From: Amorphophallus konjac
Lineage: Eukaryota > Streptophyta > Magnoliopsida > Alismatales > Araceae
DNA length: 64,000 nt
NCBI GenBank assembly: GCA_022559845.1
Contig: CM040117.1
Span: forward strand, 76,979,731 to 77,043,730
Direction: 5' to 3'
The notes beneath the pieces were generated by a model. The model did not search any database, was not told where the DNA came from, and saw only the letters and a program-made list of their open reading frames with translations. Positions 21,561 through 33,033 of this stretch are shown here, in pieces. Position 1 is the first letter of the stretch. The number at the start of each line of letters is the position of its first letter. Both the position numbers and the translations under genes were made by a program.

Positions 21561-23059
21561 GTTGAGCTGCACCGATAACCTACTCAAGTTGTATTACTGA
21601 GTCTTCAATCCAAATTTTGTTCCAGGGGCTCCGCCCCCGGAAACCCCCGCAAGGGGCGCTGCCCCCTTGACCCCCGCGACCTGACCGGGCATGTCGATCC
21701 ACGTGCGAGGGCGCAACATTGAGCGTCCATTTACATTCCGTCGTCCCGCATCGGATTTATGAGTAACCCCTTTAGCTCGGGAGGGCTCTGCCATTGCATG
21801 AGTTCCGCCGGCTTCTATAGGGAATATCAAACATTGCCCCATGGCATATATATATATGGGTAGGGAGGTTTGGCCTCTCTCTTTCTCCTGGTTTTCATCC
21901 CGGCACTCCATGGGTGATAGCTTATTTCCCCCTGGGCATAATCCAGTTAAAGGGGAAATGCTGTCAAAATACTGATCGATGCTTTAAACCTCCATCATGG
22001 CCACGGCCCAGTCTGCCTGTGACTGAAATTTTCCCTTCCCCCCTAAGCCCGGTCGTTTAACCACTGACTTAACGATATCATCTGTTTCTATGGTTGATGT
22101 TATTATCTTGCCCGCCTTCCTGGCTTCGGTATGAAGTTCCATTTGCGCACACGAATATATGTTTGCCTCTCGAGGCCTCCTATTTTTGGCGTTTAATCAA
22201 GGGTTGTCCTTCTTAGGAAGGGCGTAATTAACGTCATAACCTTTATGGTATGACGGACTTCTGGTCCAGACGCGATCACTCACAATCGACTGACCAAGTC
22301 AGATCGAGCGCACAATGAAATCGTCACTTCGGTGACTGGCACGCCAATAAATCAAATAATAAACAAAATAAATAATTAAAAAGATAAAAATCCGCGTCCA
22401 CAACGTCAGAAGACACTAAGGAGAACCATTAATTCTAAAGGAACAACTAAAAATGATGATGTCTTACCTCTGCTATGCGCGATCCAAAACTAGGGTTCAC
22501 GCAGGTTGACACTGGGTCCTATTTATAGGGATTGGCTTAGGGCTGAGGGATTAGATCAAATTAGGAGTCCTATGGGGTGTCAATTCGATCCCCTAAGAGT
22601 CCTGGGTAAGTTTCCATATCAGATCACATCGGATCACGGTGGATTGGGGGATAAAAATCCAAGTTTCCCCGTGTTTTTGCCTTTCCGTTTACGGAACCAG
22701 ATAGCGATCTAGGGAGAACCACGATATGCAGGTCGCAGTCGCGCGATAGACCGCGACTTGCCCGCTTTTCTTTCAATTTTCAAACTCCTTTCTTTGTTTA
22801 TCCATCTTAACTAGGGAAATATTCCCTATTATGACTCTAGGGTTTAGGCTTGGGCCAAAAGGCTAAATTCGAGGATTTAAGGCCCATTTTAAGTGAGCTT
22901 AATTGTCTATTAGTATTTGGGCCTTTAATAAAAAGGCTAATAATGCAATAACCCATTAATTGACTTATTTAAGTCCTTTAAGCCTATTAATTACTTAAAT
23001 AATTTATTTAATTTCTAAAAAATTCAGATAATTCTCAGATTATTTTCTGGGGTGCTATA

Positions 23060-23078
23060 CCCTCCCCCATTTAAAAAG
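23060..23078 (-). other. E2 polypurine tract
   Basis: CCCTCCCCCATTTAAAAAG on the plus strand, nearly identical to the E7 tract at 60275-60293, directly beside the LTR end. Confidence 0.7.
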
Positions 23079-23134
23079 AATTTGGTCTCTAAATTCATTG
23101 CATGAGATTTGTGAAGGGTACAGTATTTTAATAA

Positions 23135-24077
23135 TTAAACAGTTCCGGGTATTAAATGAGACCAAAAATCGGATGCGAAATAGGTTAGGGTAGTACCTTT
23201 AACCACGTTACCATCCCCTATAGTTTCATCACCCATGATAGTATTGAGATGACCTTGTCGCCTATGTCCTCCATTATTCATGAGTGGGCAATCGAGCATC
23301 CGATGCTCCCGGCTGGCACAACGAAGATAAGCACCGAGACGCTTCTCACAAAATGTGCAAGCCGAGTGACCGAACTTCTCACAAAATGTGCAAGCCTCCA
23401 TGACTTGCTTCTCCTCTTCTTTGACACTTTTATGTCAGCCATTGCGTGACCTCTTCTTATTGTTACGGGATTCATAAGTTCCCATGATACTGAATCATTC
23501 TTCCTCTTTCTCTCTCTTATCATGTTTTCGGTTGGATTCTTCACCCTTACCCTTGAATTTCTCGACCTTCTCGAGGGTCCTTTCACATAGATGCGCGCTA
23601 TGGACCATCTCCGAATAAGTTTGGATGTTTTGAGGCCCAAGTTGCTTGATGAAGATGGGCCTCAATCCGTTCATGAATCAGTTAGCTTTGAGCAGCTCCG
23701 TGCTAACAAGATGTGGAGTATATGGTGCTATTCATGAGAATTATAGCTCCTATTCCGTTACTGACATTATCCCTTGCCTTAAGGAGGCAAACTCGGCCGC
23801 CTTCCTTTCTCGGACATGTTCTGAGAAATATTTCTCACGGAAGAGCTCGAGGAACTCCTCCCACGTGAGTTGTGCATTATGTAGATGGGCTGAGGTGGCC
23901 TTCCACCATGTACTGGCATCCTTGTTTAGTTTAAATGTAGCTAGCAGGACCTTCTCTTGGTCCGTGCATTACATAACATTGAAGATACGATCCATCTCAT
24001 CTATCCAATTCTTTGCCTCATCAGGGTTTGACGATCCAGAGAATCGTGGAGGATTCATACTCCTGGAGTTACGATGA
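23135..24077 (-). pseudogene. E2 gag remnant
   Basis: Minus-strand translation in more than one frame gives a gag capsid trace (FLELFREKYFS-like near 23800-23850) and a zinc-knuckle region at 23270-23400 (CEKFGHSACTFCEKRLGAYL, then CASREHRMLDCP). The zinc knuckle is clearly related to that of E7 (63800-63914). Several frameshifts and stops, and a partial duplication of the CTFCEK segment. It runs directly into sequence beside the polypurine tract, so everything from protease to integrase is gone. Confidence 0.7.
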
Positions 24078-24413
24078 AGATCACCGACGCCGGCTCGCGC
24101 GCCTTCTTGAGCTACCGTCTAGAGGGCCTGGGTGAGACCCGCAACAATTTACTACATGGCTTCCCAGTTCGCACGGTCACCAACCATTTGGAAAGTAAGG
24201 TTCCAGAGAAAATACACAATTTGTCATTTCCTTTGAAATTTATGGGGGTTAACTTAGAGGTTAATTCTTACTAGACATCTAGCTTAACCCGGGCTCTACC
24301 CAATCTAACATGGGTTAGAAAATTCTTTTCCTAGCTAGTTCATAGGTATGGGTCCTTACAACCTTGGACTTAACCTATGACTTGATATTTTCCTAGGACT
24401 CACTTAAGCCTAG

Positions 24414-24426
24414 GCTCTGATACCAA
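24414..24426 (-). other. E2 primer-binding site (initiator Met tRNA type)
   Basis: Plus-strand GGCTCTGATACCA is the complement of TGGTATCAGAGCC and lies six bases from the LTR start at 24433. Confidence 0.8.
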
Positions 24427-24432
24427 CTTAAC

Positions 24433-25357
24433 TATCACGCCCCGAGATATGCAACAAAAATAATCGGGAACATGAACATCTGGTAAATAAGTCTCCAGCT
24501 AGCAACACAATCATAGCTCTAAACACATCCACATAGAAGAATGAATGCACAATATCACGTACTCAAAACTTCAACTTTATTAAGTAATAACGATCAAAGT
24601 TTACATCCGGCACCTTTGACACAACTAGACTCAAGAAAACAAAAGATTTCATAACATGATCAACTGCACCGCCTATTACAGTGAAGGAGACCAATTACAA
24701 TAATTAACTCTATCTAGGCTTCACTCATTCTTCATTCACTCTCGGACTCGCCACTTGAGTAGTCCTATTCCGACCCGCTAGAGTATTCTGAAAAGATTGG
24801 AGAAAGTAGGGTATGAGCGCACTCGCCCAGTAGGTAACTTTGTATTAACATGAAGGCATTGTTTAAATAGTTAACATTTTAGCTATAGAAGAGGAAATAA
24901 TGAAAGTGCGATAAAACACGCGAGTAAAACCATAGTAATAACAAATAACAAGATATGGATTATAGAGATATGAGGTATGTGAACATGATCAAGCAAGAAT
25001 ATAATTTGGCCTTTAATCAAGCATGTAATGTCACGAGAATGTACTTTTATAACCTTGAAAAGTCTATGCACTAGAAAGTCATGTAACAAGAATGTACTAG
25101 CAAGCATGTAAATTTCATAAGATAGCATCGTGGATTTCACCTGTTTATAAAAAAAGTACTCTCAACGCAATGCAATACCAGTATTCATCATATCCCATGA
25201 TTTATAGTATGTTTCCGACCATCTTCCGAGGGGGCTAGCGTGGAGCCCATGGACACCGTCCGTGCCCTCCCTTTCATCTTCAAGTTATAAATCTAGCTAC
25301 TTCCATGAGAAATAATAAATTAGGCCAGTAATACCAAGTTCAAACAATGCTTTTAGA
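24433..25357 (-). repeat. E2 5' LTR, first segment
   Basis: Starts TATCACGCCCCGAG, equivalent to TGTCACGCCCCGAG of E7 with a G to A change at the terminus. Matches 16311 onward from 24720. Broken by E4 at 25358; TTAGA at 25353-25357 is the E4 target duplication. Confidence 0.8.
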
Positions 25358-26323
25358 TGTTGTGCCCCTGTGGTTTTGATGATAGCAAACACTATAAGTT
25401 ACCCTGCATAAGGTCGATGATAGTATGGCTATATCCTAATTAACATCCGTGCATGTGATCATATAGTCGGTGCAACTTTCGTCATTGCACTAACCTTAGT
25501 CGGTGCATGGTCAGGTTTCATGCAATAAACATTCATGAGGTCGGTGCATACTTCAAACGTTCAAGTCTTGCATGTCTGTGCAATCTTTGCATTAGGTAGA
25601 CACAAGTCGGTGCAACTCTTGCATCGGTGCAAGTTTTACCTCATGCTCGGTCTTGCGCACATGAGGTTCTAAGTCGGTGCAATAACCGTAGTCGCACGCA
25701 TTCGAGTCGGTGCAATATTTGCACCATGCACATAGAGTCTGTGCATTCCTTCTTGAGCTAGTCGGTGCATTGGTTGAGTTACATATGGCAAAGTCAGTGC
25801 AACGCCTCTCGTGGCATGTCATCGAGTCGATGCAATACTTGCACCGAACACATTAAGTCTGTGCAACTCTCATGTTCGCACGGTCGTAGTCTAAGCAAGG
25901 CCACTCACGAGGTGATCAGGTCTGTGTAACACTTGCATATTGCACATATATATATATATATATATATATAGTTGGTGCATCCATACGCCTTGTGTTGAAA
26001 TTCAACTCTCATCTGCTTGTCCATGAATGTTAAGTCTATGCATGTGTGTGTGAACGTCATATTGAATTTGTGCAATTAAGTTCTGTCAAGAATATCTACT
26101 CCATGCAATCTCTTTACATCTCGTATAACTGTCTGTAGGTGAATTTATGTCTAATGCCTTGACATATGCCTTTTCGTGAAAATTAAGAATGGCACGTGAT
26201 CAAAGATTAGAGGAGGTGCCAGGATCGTGACACGTGTAAAGCAGTAAGTTGGGATGCTGCCACGTGACCAAGGTGTTTGGGCGGGAATCATGGAGAGCAT
26301 ACGCCCTACCTCTCTGCTGTTAC

Positions 26324-26330
26324 TATAAAT
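26324..26330 (+). promoter_or_regulatory. TATA box of the E4 5' LTR
   Basis: TATAAAT in TTACTATAAATAAGAAGCTT. The identical site in the 3' LTR (51135-51141) is 8 bp upstream of the mini-element insertion. Confidence 0.65.
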
Positions 26331-26662
26331 AAGAAGCTTCTCCTTCAAGAGAAGACTGATCGTGTCCGAAGAGCAGATTGCGTTATTGAGAGCTGAAGTA
26401 GTGAGAGCTAGCACCTGTACGATCCAGAGAGAAAAAGAAGACAGAGAGAGCAGAAAAGAAGGAGAGTTCTGAGAGAAGGGTTTTGAGAGAATTGAGAGAG
26501 AAAGGTTGCTCTTCAGTCTCCAGGTTCGGAACCGGAGCTGAATTCGCTAAGTGTTGAGCTTTATTCCTTCGTGGATTCTTGTTTCTTCGCTTGTTTCTTT
26601 TTCATTTTAGAAACTCTTTTTTCAAGCTGTTTGTCAGCGAAGCAAGCTGTGACGCTTAGCGG

Positions 26663-26812
26663 GCAGAGGTGTGGTATCCTCTGGACAGGTAAAGCTGTAA
26701 GCCCCAGCGATTGCAGAGGTGTGGTATCCTCTGGATGGGTAAAGCTGTAAGCCCCAGTGGTTGCAGAGGTGTGGTATCCTCTGGTTGGCGTAAGCTGTAA
26801 GGGCCAACAGTT
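26663..26812. repeat. 50-bp tandem repeat, three copies in 5' LTR
   Basis: Each unit begins GCAGAGGTGTGGTATCCTCT. The 3' LTR has only two units (53433-53532), so copy number changed after insertion. Confidence 0.85.
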
Positions 26813-27217
26813 TGTAGGGTTTTTATCCCGAAGCTGTGGATCAGCGGAAGCTGTGTATTACCAGTTAAGCCACACTCTAGTTTGAGTGTGGGGTGGATGT
26901 AGATCTCGGGTTTGAGATCGAACCACCTTAAAATTCTATTGTCCACTGTGGGATTGATTGTGGTTTGCACTTGTCATTTATCTTTGTTCATCACTCAGTA
27001 GATGATTGCTTAGGATCGTGTGAGAGCCGATCTGTTTAATTTGTTTCATTATGTTTGTGATTAAGTGCCTTCCAGTCGTCCTACAGCAGCTTGATTATTT
27101 TCCGTAACTGTTTCTGATGTAGTAAGTTTTAGTGGGTGACCGATCTATTCATCCCCCTCTAGATCGTCTATAGATACTCTATCTATAGGCATCAGAGCGT
27201 CCATCTACTCTATCACT

Positions 27218-27230
27218 TGGTATCAGAGCC
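27218..27230 (+). other. E4 primer-binding site
   Basis: TGGTATCAGAGCC, complementary to the 3' end of initiator methionine tRNA, two bases after the LTR. Confidence 0.93.
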
Positions 27231-27266
27231 TAACTCTTCTGAAGAGATCAACGTCCTGAAGAGTCA

Positions 27267-27860
27267 ATGCCCATGGATGCGAAAGGGATGACAGCTGGGG
27301 GACACTCCACTGCCAAGCCCCCATACTTCGATGGATCCAACTATGCATACTGGAAGAATCGTATGCAATTATTTCTGAGGGCAAAAGATTATGAGATCTG
27401 GAAAGTAGTCAGCAAAGGTCCGTTCGAGCTTCATGAGAACGATGAAGTTTGGACAAGAGAGGAGATCAGGAGATCTACCCTTAATTGGAGCGCAATCAAT
27501 GCTATTCAGTGCACACTTCATCCTACCGAGTTCTCCCGGGTTTCATCATGCAACACTGCAAAGGAGATGTGGGATAAGTTGGAGGTCATCTACGAAGGGA
27601 CCTCTCAAGTAAGAGAGACCAAGGTGAATTTGCTGGTCTCAGAGTATGAAGCCTTTCGAATGAAGCCCAGTGAGACCATCACAGAAATGTATGCACGCCT
27701 CATGATCATTACTAATGGTCTCAGGAGTCTAGGAAAGAATTATTCGGACTATGAAATTGTGAGGAAGATCCTTCGGTCCCTGACACCAGTATGGCATACA
27801 AAAGCTACAGTTATTGAGGAGTCAAGGGATTTGCAGAACTTGAAGGTCGACGAGCTTATT
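27267..27860 (+). pseudogene. E4 gag, N-terminal part
   Basis: Open for 198 codons from ATG 27267 to the insertion at 27861. It shows the copia gag (UBN2-type) pattern: PYFDGSNYAYWKNRMQLFL near residue 24, EMWDKLEVIYEGTSQVRETK in the middle, RKILRSLTPVWHTKATVIEE near residue 170. The last codons read VDELI; the expected continuation GSLMTYEMNL resumes, slightly changed, at 31171. Gag would build the particle in the cytoplasm. Confidence 0.92.
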
Positions 27861-29014
27861 TGTCACACCCCGAGCCTTTATTACAGCGGAAGACTAACTC
27901 GAGGAACGTGAACAGCCGGCATGGTAAGCCTCTTGCAAGTAAGAACAATCAGAGCGCAAGACAATCACACATAATAATAATGCAATTGAACAATAATTAC
28001 TCAACCTTCAACTTTCAATTCATTATCAATCAAATATCAAATACAATCACTAATTCAACTTCCTTCATCATACTAGACTCAAGAAATAAGAAAATTACAT
28101 AGACTCAATCTAAACAATATAGACTTCCTAAGTCTTCACTCATTCTTCATTCACTCTCGGATCCGCTACTTGAATACTCCGAATCCAAACCCGACTCACT
28201 TCCATTTCCTGAAAAGATTAGAAATAGGTAATGAGCACACTTGCCCAGTAGGTATCTTCGCATCAACATGAATGCACTATTAAAGTAATTAACATTTTAG
28301 CTCTAGAGGAATAAGGTAAAATCATGCGAATGTGATGAATCACGTGATTAAACCAAAGTAACAAGATGATCATGTAAGATAGAATGAACAAGTATGAACT
28401 AGCAAGAATGTAACAAGAGTGTAGCATGGCCTTTCATGAATAAGAATGTAACGAGAATGCACTTTCACTTTTCACTTTCATAACCATAAAGGTTACGCAC
28501 TAGAACGTCAATCACGTAGCAATTCACTAGATTTTCACGAGTTCTCATGGATTTCACTTATTTATAAAGAAAGTACTCCCAGCGTAATGCGACGCCAGTA
28601 GCATCATACCCCATGGTTTATAATAGTATGTTTCTGACAATCAGCCGAGGGGACTAGCATAGAGCCCTTGGACACAATCAGAGCCCGAACTGCATCTTCA
28701 CGTATAAATCAAGCTACTTCTATGAGTGTATCAATAAAGCGTGGCCAGTAATATAACAATTTCAATCAATAAGCTCATGACAACAACTATCAAAGAGTGA
28801 ATGCTTCAATTAAGAATATGAGAGATCAAGAATGACTTAAGACGATATTATGCTCATGGGAATAATTCGGTAGCATAACGGTACATTCGTTATCTTTCAT
28901 AATTTAAATTAAGTTTCTTTGGACAATATGACAAGTCCTAGACCATCAATAATCCATATAGGAACATTAGAATATCACCCCTTTGGTCAAATCTCGGGTT
29001 AAAACACTCAAGAA

Positions 29015-29890
29015 CTATGACGGTCTAATAATGGGCCGTTACATGAACATAACGGTCTAGTGTTGGGCCGTTAGAAAGGCTGAATCCAGAAATAAGAAAT
29101 TGGACTCAGTACAATGTGACGGTCATATATTAGGCCGTTAGATGTTCCTGACGGTCGAATATAGATCCGTTAAATATCCAGAACCAGAAAACATCGATAG
29201 TGCTTTCTAACAATTGGGCTTTCATGGTACAACCAACTCGGCGTCCTAGTGGGAATCCCAGGCTCGCAGAAAATTACGGAGGCCTTGAAACAAGATTTCC
29301 TAGTCCATTGGAAGGAGTATCCAATAGAGAGGTCCTCAAGTTCAAGAATATGTTCCTATAGTGCAAAGTGTGAACTAATGGTCATATACCGGAATATATG
29401 TCATGTACTTAAGAAAAATGACTCTATAGATAGAAAAAAGACTGTGTAGCGATGTGAAACCATGATAAAACTCTGTGAATACAATACTTAAAATCATAGT
29501 TTAAATTCAAACTATAGAGTTTAGGCAATGAAATTAACATATGCTTTAAAAATAACTCAAAATACTTAGAACATGAATTTTCCTATCATGAATCAATTAA
29601 TAAACTCCAAGTCATGAAATAAGGTTAAAAATTAGATAACTAGGCTTATTTATAAGTAAGTTCGACTGTCCTCAGTCTTGTCTCGGGTTGACAGAAAATA
29701 ACACTCTGACGGTCTAGTATGGGCGTGTCACAGGGATGTGACGGTTTATCAGGGGGCCGTTATAGTATTGTAACACACTTACATTGGTCCGTCAGAGACA
29801 ACAGAGGAATTGAAATATAACAGAGGGTGTGATGGCTGATCGTAAGACCGTTACAATCGCCTGACGGTCCTACGTTAATCCGTCAGAGCT
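29015..29890. repeat. Array of ACGGTC...GCCGTTA dyads in the solo LTR
   Basis: About nine imperfect dyads of 22-25 bp, for example 29020-29042, 29051-29072, 29120-29142, 29707-29729, 29738-29761 and 29863-29886. The central 8-10 bases differ between copies while the arms stay similar. Confidence 0.75.
29227..29325 (-). other. Shared leader block (copy in solo LTR)
   Basis: GTACAACC, GGCGTCCTAGTGGGAATCCC, GGCTCGCAG, TTACGGAGGCCTTGAAA, CCTAGTCC and GGAGTATCC in the common order. It is downstream of the minus-strand TATA box at 30608-30615. Confidence 0.75.
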
Positions 29891-31165
29891 TCTGCTGACA
29901 AAAAAGATAAGGAACTATGTCCCATGCAAGAAAAATCACAATAACCAACTATTCTAGCCATGATAACAAAGTAAAGGCCATCTAGATGCATAGGTTTCAG
30001 TGAATTATGAAGATAGTACCTTTTTATTTTCCATTAAGGCTAAAGATATGCATGTATGCTTGTCCCTACTTAAACATGAAATTCATTATCTATAGTGCAT
30101 GTAATCAAGCAAAATCAGAGGGCTTTTATCCCTAACATGTTATTTTTTCGGTTCATGAGATAACCTACCTCTTAACTAGGCTTTAGACTTCCAATTTGGT
30201 CTTCAAGATACGCCCTAGTTCTTCCGTTCCTGAGATTTTTTAGCAACTTCACGTCGCTCTAACTCCCCAGTCTCTTGACCTAAAGACGTGAAATTTGGAG
30301 GTTAGGAAGATGAAACTATTGGGAACAAAAAGTTCTAAAGCATCTAACTCTAATTACCTCATTTAGGCTCTCTAATTTCTTGATCTTCAGTACCCTGTGG
30401 CACAGTTTTCTGGGTTGGCGTGATGAAACTAGCAACTTTGGAAGATCCTAACTCCTTGGATACTCGATTTCCTAACATGGAATTTTGAGAGTAGTTAGTC
30501 TAAAGTTTTATAAACAAAAAGTTCTAAAGAACTTACCTAAAATTGTGACTCCTTACCTTGATTCCACGCGAGCAAAAGGAAGGGTCACTCAGTTCAGAAC
30601 TAGGTCCTATTTATAGGGTTTTGGCTAGGGTTTAAGGATTAGATCGATTCTAGAGTCCTTGTTAAGGCTTAGATCGACTTCTAAGAGTCCTTACACCTCT
30701 ACTAGTCTTCCCATCTCGATCCCTAAGAGATAGACTAGCAAAAATCTAATATTTTTGCTCTTTCTTCACTTCACGGAACTGACAGAGCGTAACGGTCGTA
30801 GCCTAGTGCGTTACGTGATTGTGGCGGTCGCACGATGGATTGCTACATCCATTGTGCGCAGAATTCAATAAAATTCAAACTCTTTTGTTTGTTTATCCAT
30901 ATTATTATCTATAAAATAGTATTTATACTTAAAATTCGTGAATAGGCTAAATAACATTCTAGAATATGGGCCAAACTTAATGGGTTTGTCCTTTAACCTA
31001 TTGGGTTTCAATTATCAAAGTTAGATTAATTACTTAACATAAATTGGGCCTTATAATGATTTATTTAACCCAATATTTATTTATTAATCCATTTTGGGTC
31101 TTTAAAATTCCCAGAAAATAATTAAATATACCAAAAATAATTTATAAAAATTCTGGGGCCTTACA

Positions 31166-32788
31166 TTAATTGTTCACTAATGACTTATGAGATGAACCTT
31201 ACCAAGACTGAGAAGCTCGAGAAGAGGAAGAAGCCTATTGCTCTGAAGGCCAGCTTCAGTAGATCGAGCAGATCCAACCACAGTGGATCATCAAGTGAGG
31301 AAAGCCCCTTTGGGTCAGAGATCGATGGAGACCAACTGGCCATGCTGACCAAAGAATTTAGGTGATTTTTGAGAAAGGAGAGAAGAAACTTCGACCGAAG
31401 GCAGTTTGGTGGCGGTAGGAGGCAAACAAGGTATAGATCTAACCCTGCCAAGAAAGTTGACGCTAATGTTTGCTACCACTACAGGAAGGCAGGCCATATG
31501 AAGATAGATTGTCCCGAGCTCCAGAAGCTGAAAGAGAAGTCAAAGAAGAAAGCTCACAAAGGAAAGGCGATGGTGAGCACATGGAGCGATGAGGACGAGG
31601 GCACATTAAGTTGCACGTCTGAGAGCGAGGACGAAGAAAAGCCCATCTACCTGATGGCAAATGATGATGAAGAAAAGGAAGAAGACTCCGATGAGGTATC
31701 ATCTCTCTTTGAGCATTATACCATTTCTGATTGGGAAGATGCCTACGGAAATTTGTTAGACAAAGTAGATGATATTAGAAAGAGAACATGCATTTGAAGA
31801 AAAAGGTTAACTCTCTTTTGAATGATAAGACAATGTCTGATAAACTTGCCTATTTACAGTCTGAAAATGATAGATTAAAAAATTCTTGCTCTTAATTTGA
31901 TGATTTAAAGCATGCCCTGATTGACTATTGAAAAGAAAATGAAATGTTGAAAGATGTTATTGATGATTTGAAATTGAAATTGCAAAAATTTGAAAATGAA
32001 ATGAAAATTGTTGATGAGAAGTATGAAGCTGTCCTAGGTGTCAATAATGAATTAAAGAATTCAATCGAACAACTAGAAAAAGAAAATGCTGACAAAGAGA
32101 AAATCATTGAAAAAATGACCTAAGGATCTGATAATCTGAATGCTCTGTTGGGGTCAAAAGTCAATTTAGGAAAGAGGGTCTTGAGTACAATCCTACTGCT
32201 AAGAAAAGTATTGATGTCAAGACAATTTCGTTTGTAGCAGAAAAGGAGAAGAGACCCCTTATTAAAATGAATAATGAAAGATCTGCTGCTAACATTGCTA
32301 GTTTCAAAATGTCCAGTGCTCAGGACAAAGGTAAGCAGAAGGTTGGTGAGCCTAGCACACCTTGCCCTACACTTAAGGGTAAATCTCAGGTCAGGGGTCA
32401 GTCTACTTGCACACCCAAACCCCAGGGCGAGGCCACCAAGTCTCCACCACCACTAGCAGCCAAGAAGAAGACTCAATATACACAAATGCACAAGCCAGGT
32501 GGGTCAAAGGTGCATGGGAGACAGAGTTCAGTTAGAGGTCAACCAGGCCTGTTCCACCGACCCAGTGTCCAGACCCACCATTACAGACAACCACAACAAT
32601 CCTATAGGTCTGGATGTAATAAAGTTCAAGGGAGGTCTATGTATCAGTCTTTTCCCACTCAGTCTTATAGACCTCAGGCTAGAAATTGGGTTGGTCAGTC
32701 TAGGACATGGGCTCATAGTAGACAATCTTTTTTTTGGTCAGCCCGGGACCAACTATGGCCACCATTTTCTGAATACCTATTGGCCTAG
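31166..32788 (+). pseudogene. E4 gag, C-terminal part
   Basis: Resumes with (S)LMTYEMNL after the solo LTR. A TGA at 31363-31365 interrupts FR-stop-FLRKE. A zinc-knuckle-like CYHYRKAGHMKIDC at about 31470-31515 has the second Cys replaced by Tyr. An acidic stretch (DEDEGTLSCTSESEDEE) follows, then a decayed coiled coil (31800-32110) in other frames, and a basic Gln/Ser/Pro-rich tail (32267-32788). Long coiled-coil gag tails are usual in SIRE-type elements. Confidence 0.85.
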
Positions 32789-33033
32789 GCACTAGCACAG
32801 AAACACCAAATTTTATAATAACAATGGTGCCAGGACACAGCACCAGAAAAAGAAGGCTCACTCTGTTGGTTCTGAGAAGAAAAGAAGCGATGAAAAGAAT
32901 GTTGGGAAATTCACTAAGCCAACCATGTTTAAACAAATGTGGATTCCCAAGAGTATATTATCTTGTTTGAACTGTTCTGCATCTGTTTCGGAGCCCAAAC
33001 ATTCTTGGGTTCCAAAATTTTCTCCCTGATTAT

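Larger units (their letters stand above)
18570..22350. mobile_element. Unclassified non-coding element inserted in the E2 LTR
   Basis: Sequence here has no counterpart in the solo LTR 27861-31165, whose order otherwise parallels the E2 LTR on both sides. It has a TATA box (TATATAA, 19012-19018) just after four tandem GC-rich units, long Ser/Pro/Gly-rich ORFs that are only reading frames of tandem repeats, and repeated segments (20742-20790 resembles 21886-21935). A promoter after an upstream repeat array suggests a non-autonomous LTR element, but I could not fix ends, PBS or target duplication. Boundaries are approximate. Confidence 0.4.
16311..23059 (-). repeat. E2 3' LTR, split by an insertion
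   Basis: 16311-17100 matches 24720-25357 plus 53941-54086 over its whole length. The right end GGTGCTATA at 23051-23059 sits against the polypurine tract, as in E7 (GTTGCTACA). TATA box on the minus strand at 22520-22527. The shared leader block is at 17541-17640. The first about 290 bp, as judged from 24433, are missing. Sequence from about 18570 to 22350 is foreign. Confidence 0.7.
16311..25357 (-). mobile_element. E2: old Tekay/Del-type Ty3 element, pol deleted
   Basis: The two LTR copies (16311-23059, and 24433-25357 continued at 53941-54086) flank only 1.37 kb of internal sequence. That contains a polypurine tract (complement at 23060-23078), a gag remnant and an initiator-Met PBS (complement at 24414-24426). 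RT, RNase H and integrase are absent, so an internal deletion removed them. The right LTR is interrupted by E4 and again by E6, making E2 older than both. Confidence 0.75.
25358..27215 (+). repeat. E4 5' LTR (1858 bp)
   Basis: TGTTGTGCCCC at the start and CTCTATCA at the end, directly followed by the PBS. Contains an array of GTCGGTGCA motifs (25470-25930), a short TA microsatellite (about 25946-25970), TATA box TATAAAT at 26324-26330 and three copies of a 50-bp repeat (26663-26812). Confidence 0.93.
27861..31165 (-). repeat. Solo LTR of a Tekay/Del-type element in E4 gag
   Basis: TGTCACACCCCGAG at the left and CCTTACA at the right. It is flanked by TTATT (27856-27860) and TTAAT (31166-31170), a 5-bp target duplication with one change. 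The internal order matches the LTRs of E2 and E7: TATTTATAGG (TATA on the minus strand, 30608-30615), the shared leader block at 29227-29325, and many GACGGTC...GGCCGTTA dyads (29015-29890). No internal region or second LTR is present, so it arose by LTR-LTR recombination. Confidence 0.88.

Noticed and set aside
21109..21565. Overlapping 140-codon ORFs on both strands
   Set aside because: Produced by the 102-bp repeat, which keeps all frames open; no protein signal.
25592..25822. Cys-rich minus-strand ORF in the E4 LTR (similar at 50402-50617)
   Set aside because: The Cys and His spacing comes from the GTCGGTGCA motif array read in reverse; it is not a zinc-finger protein.
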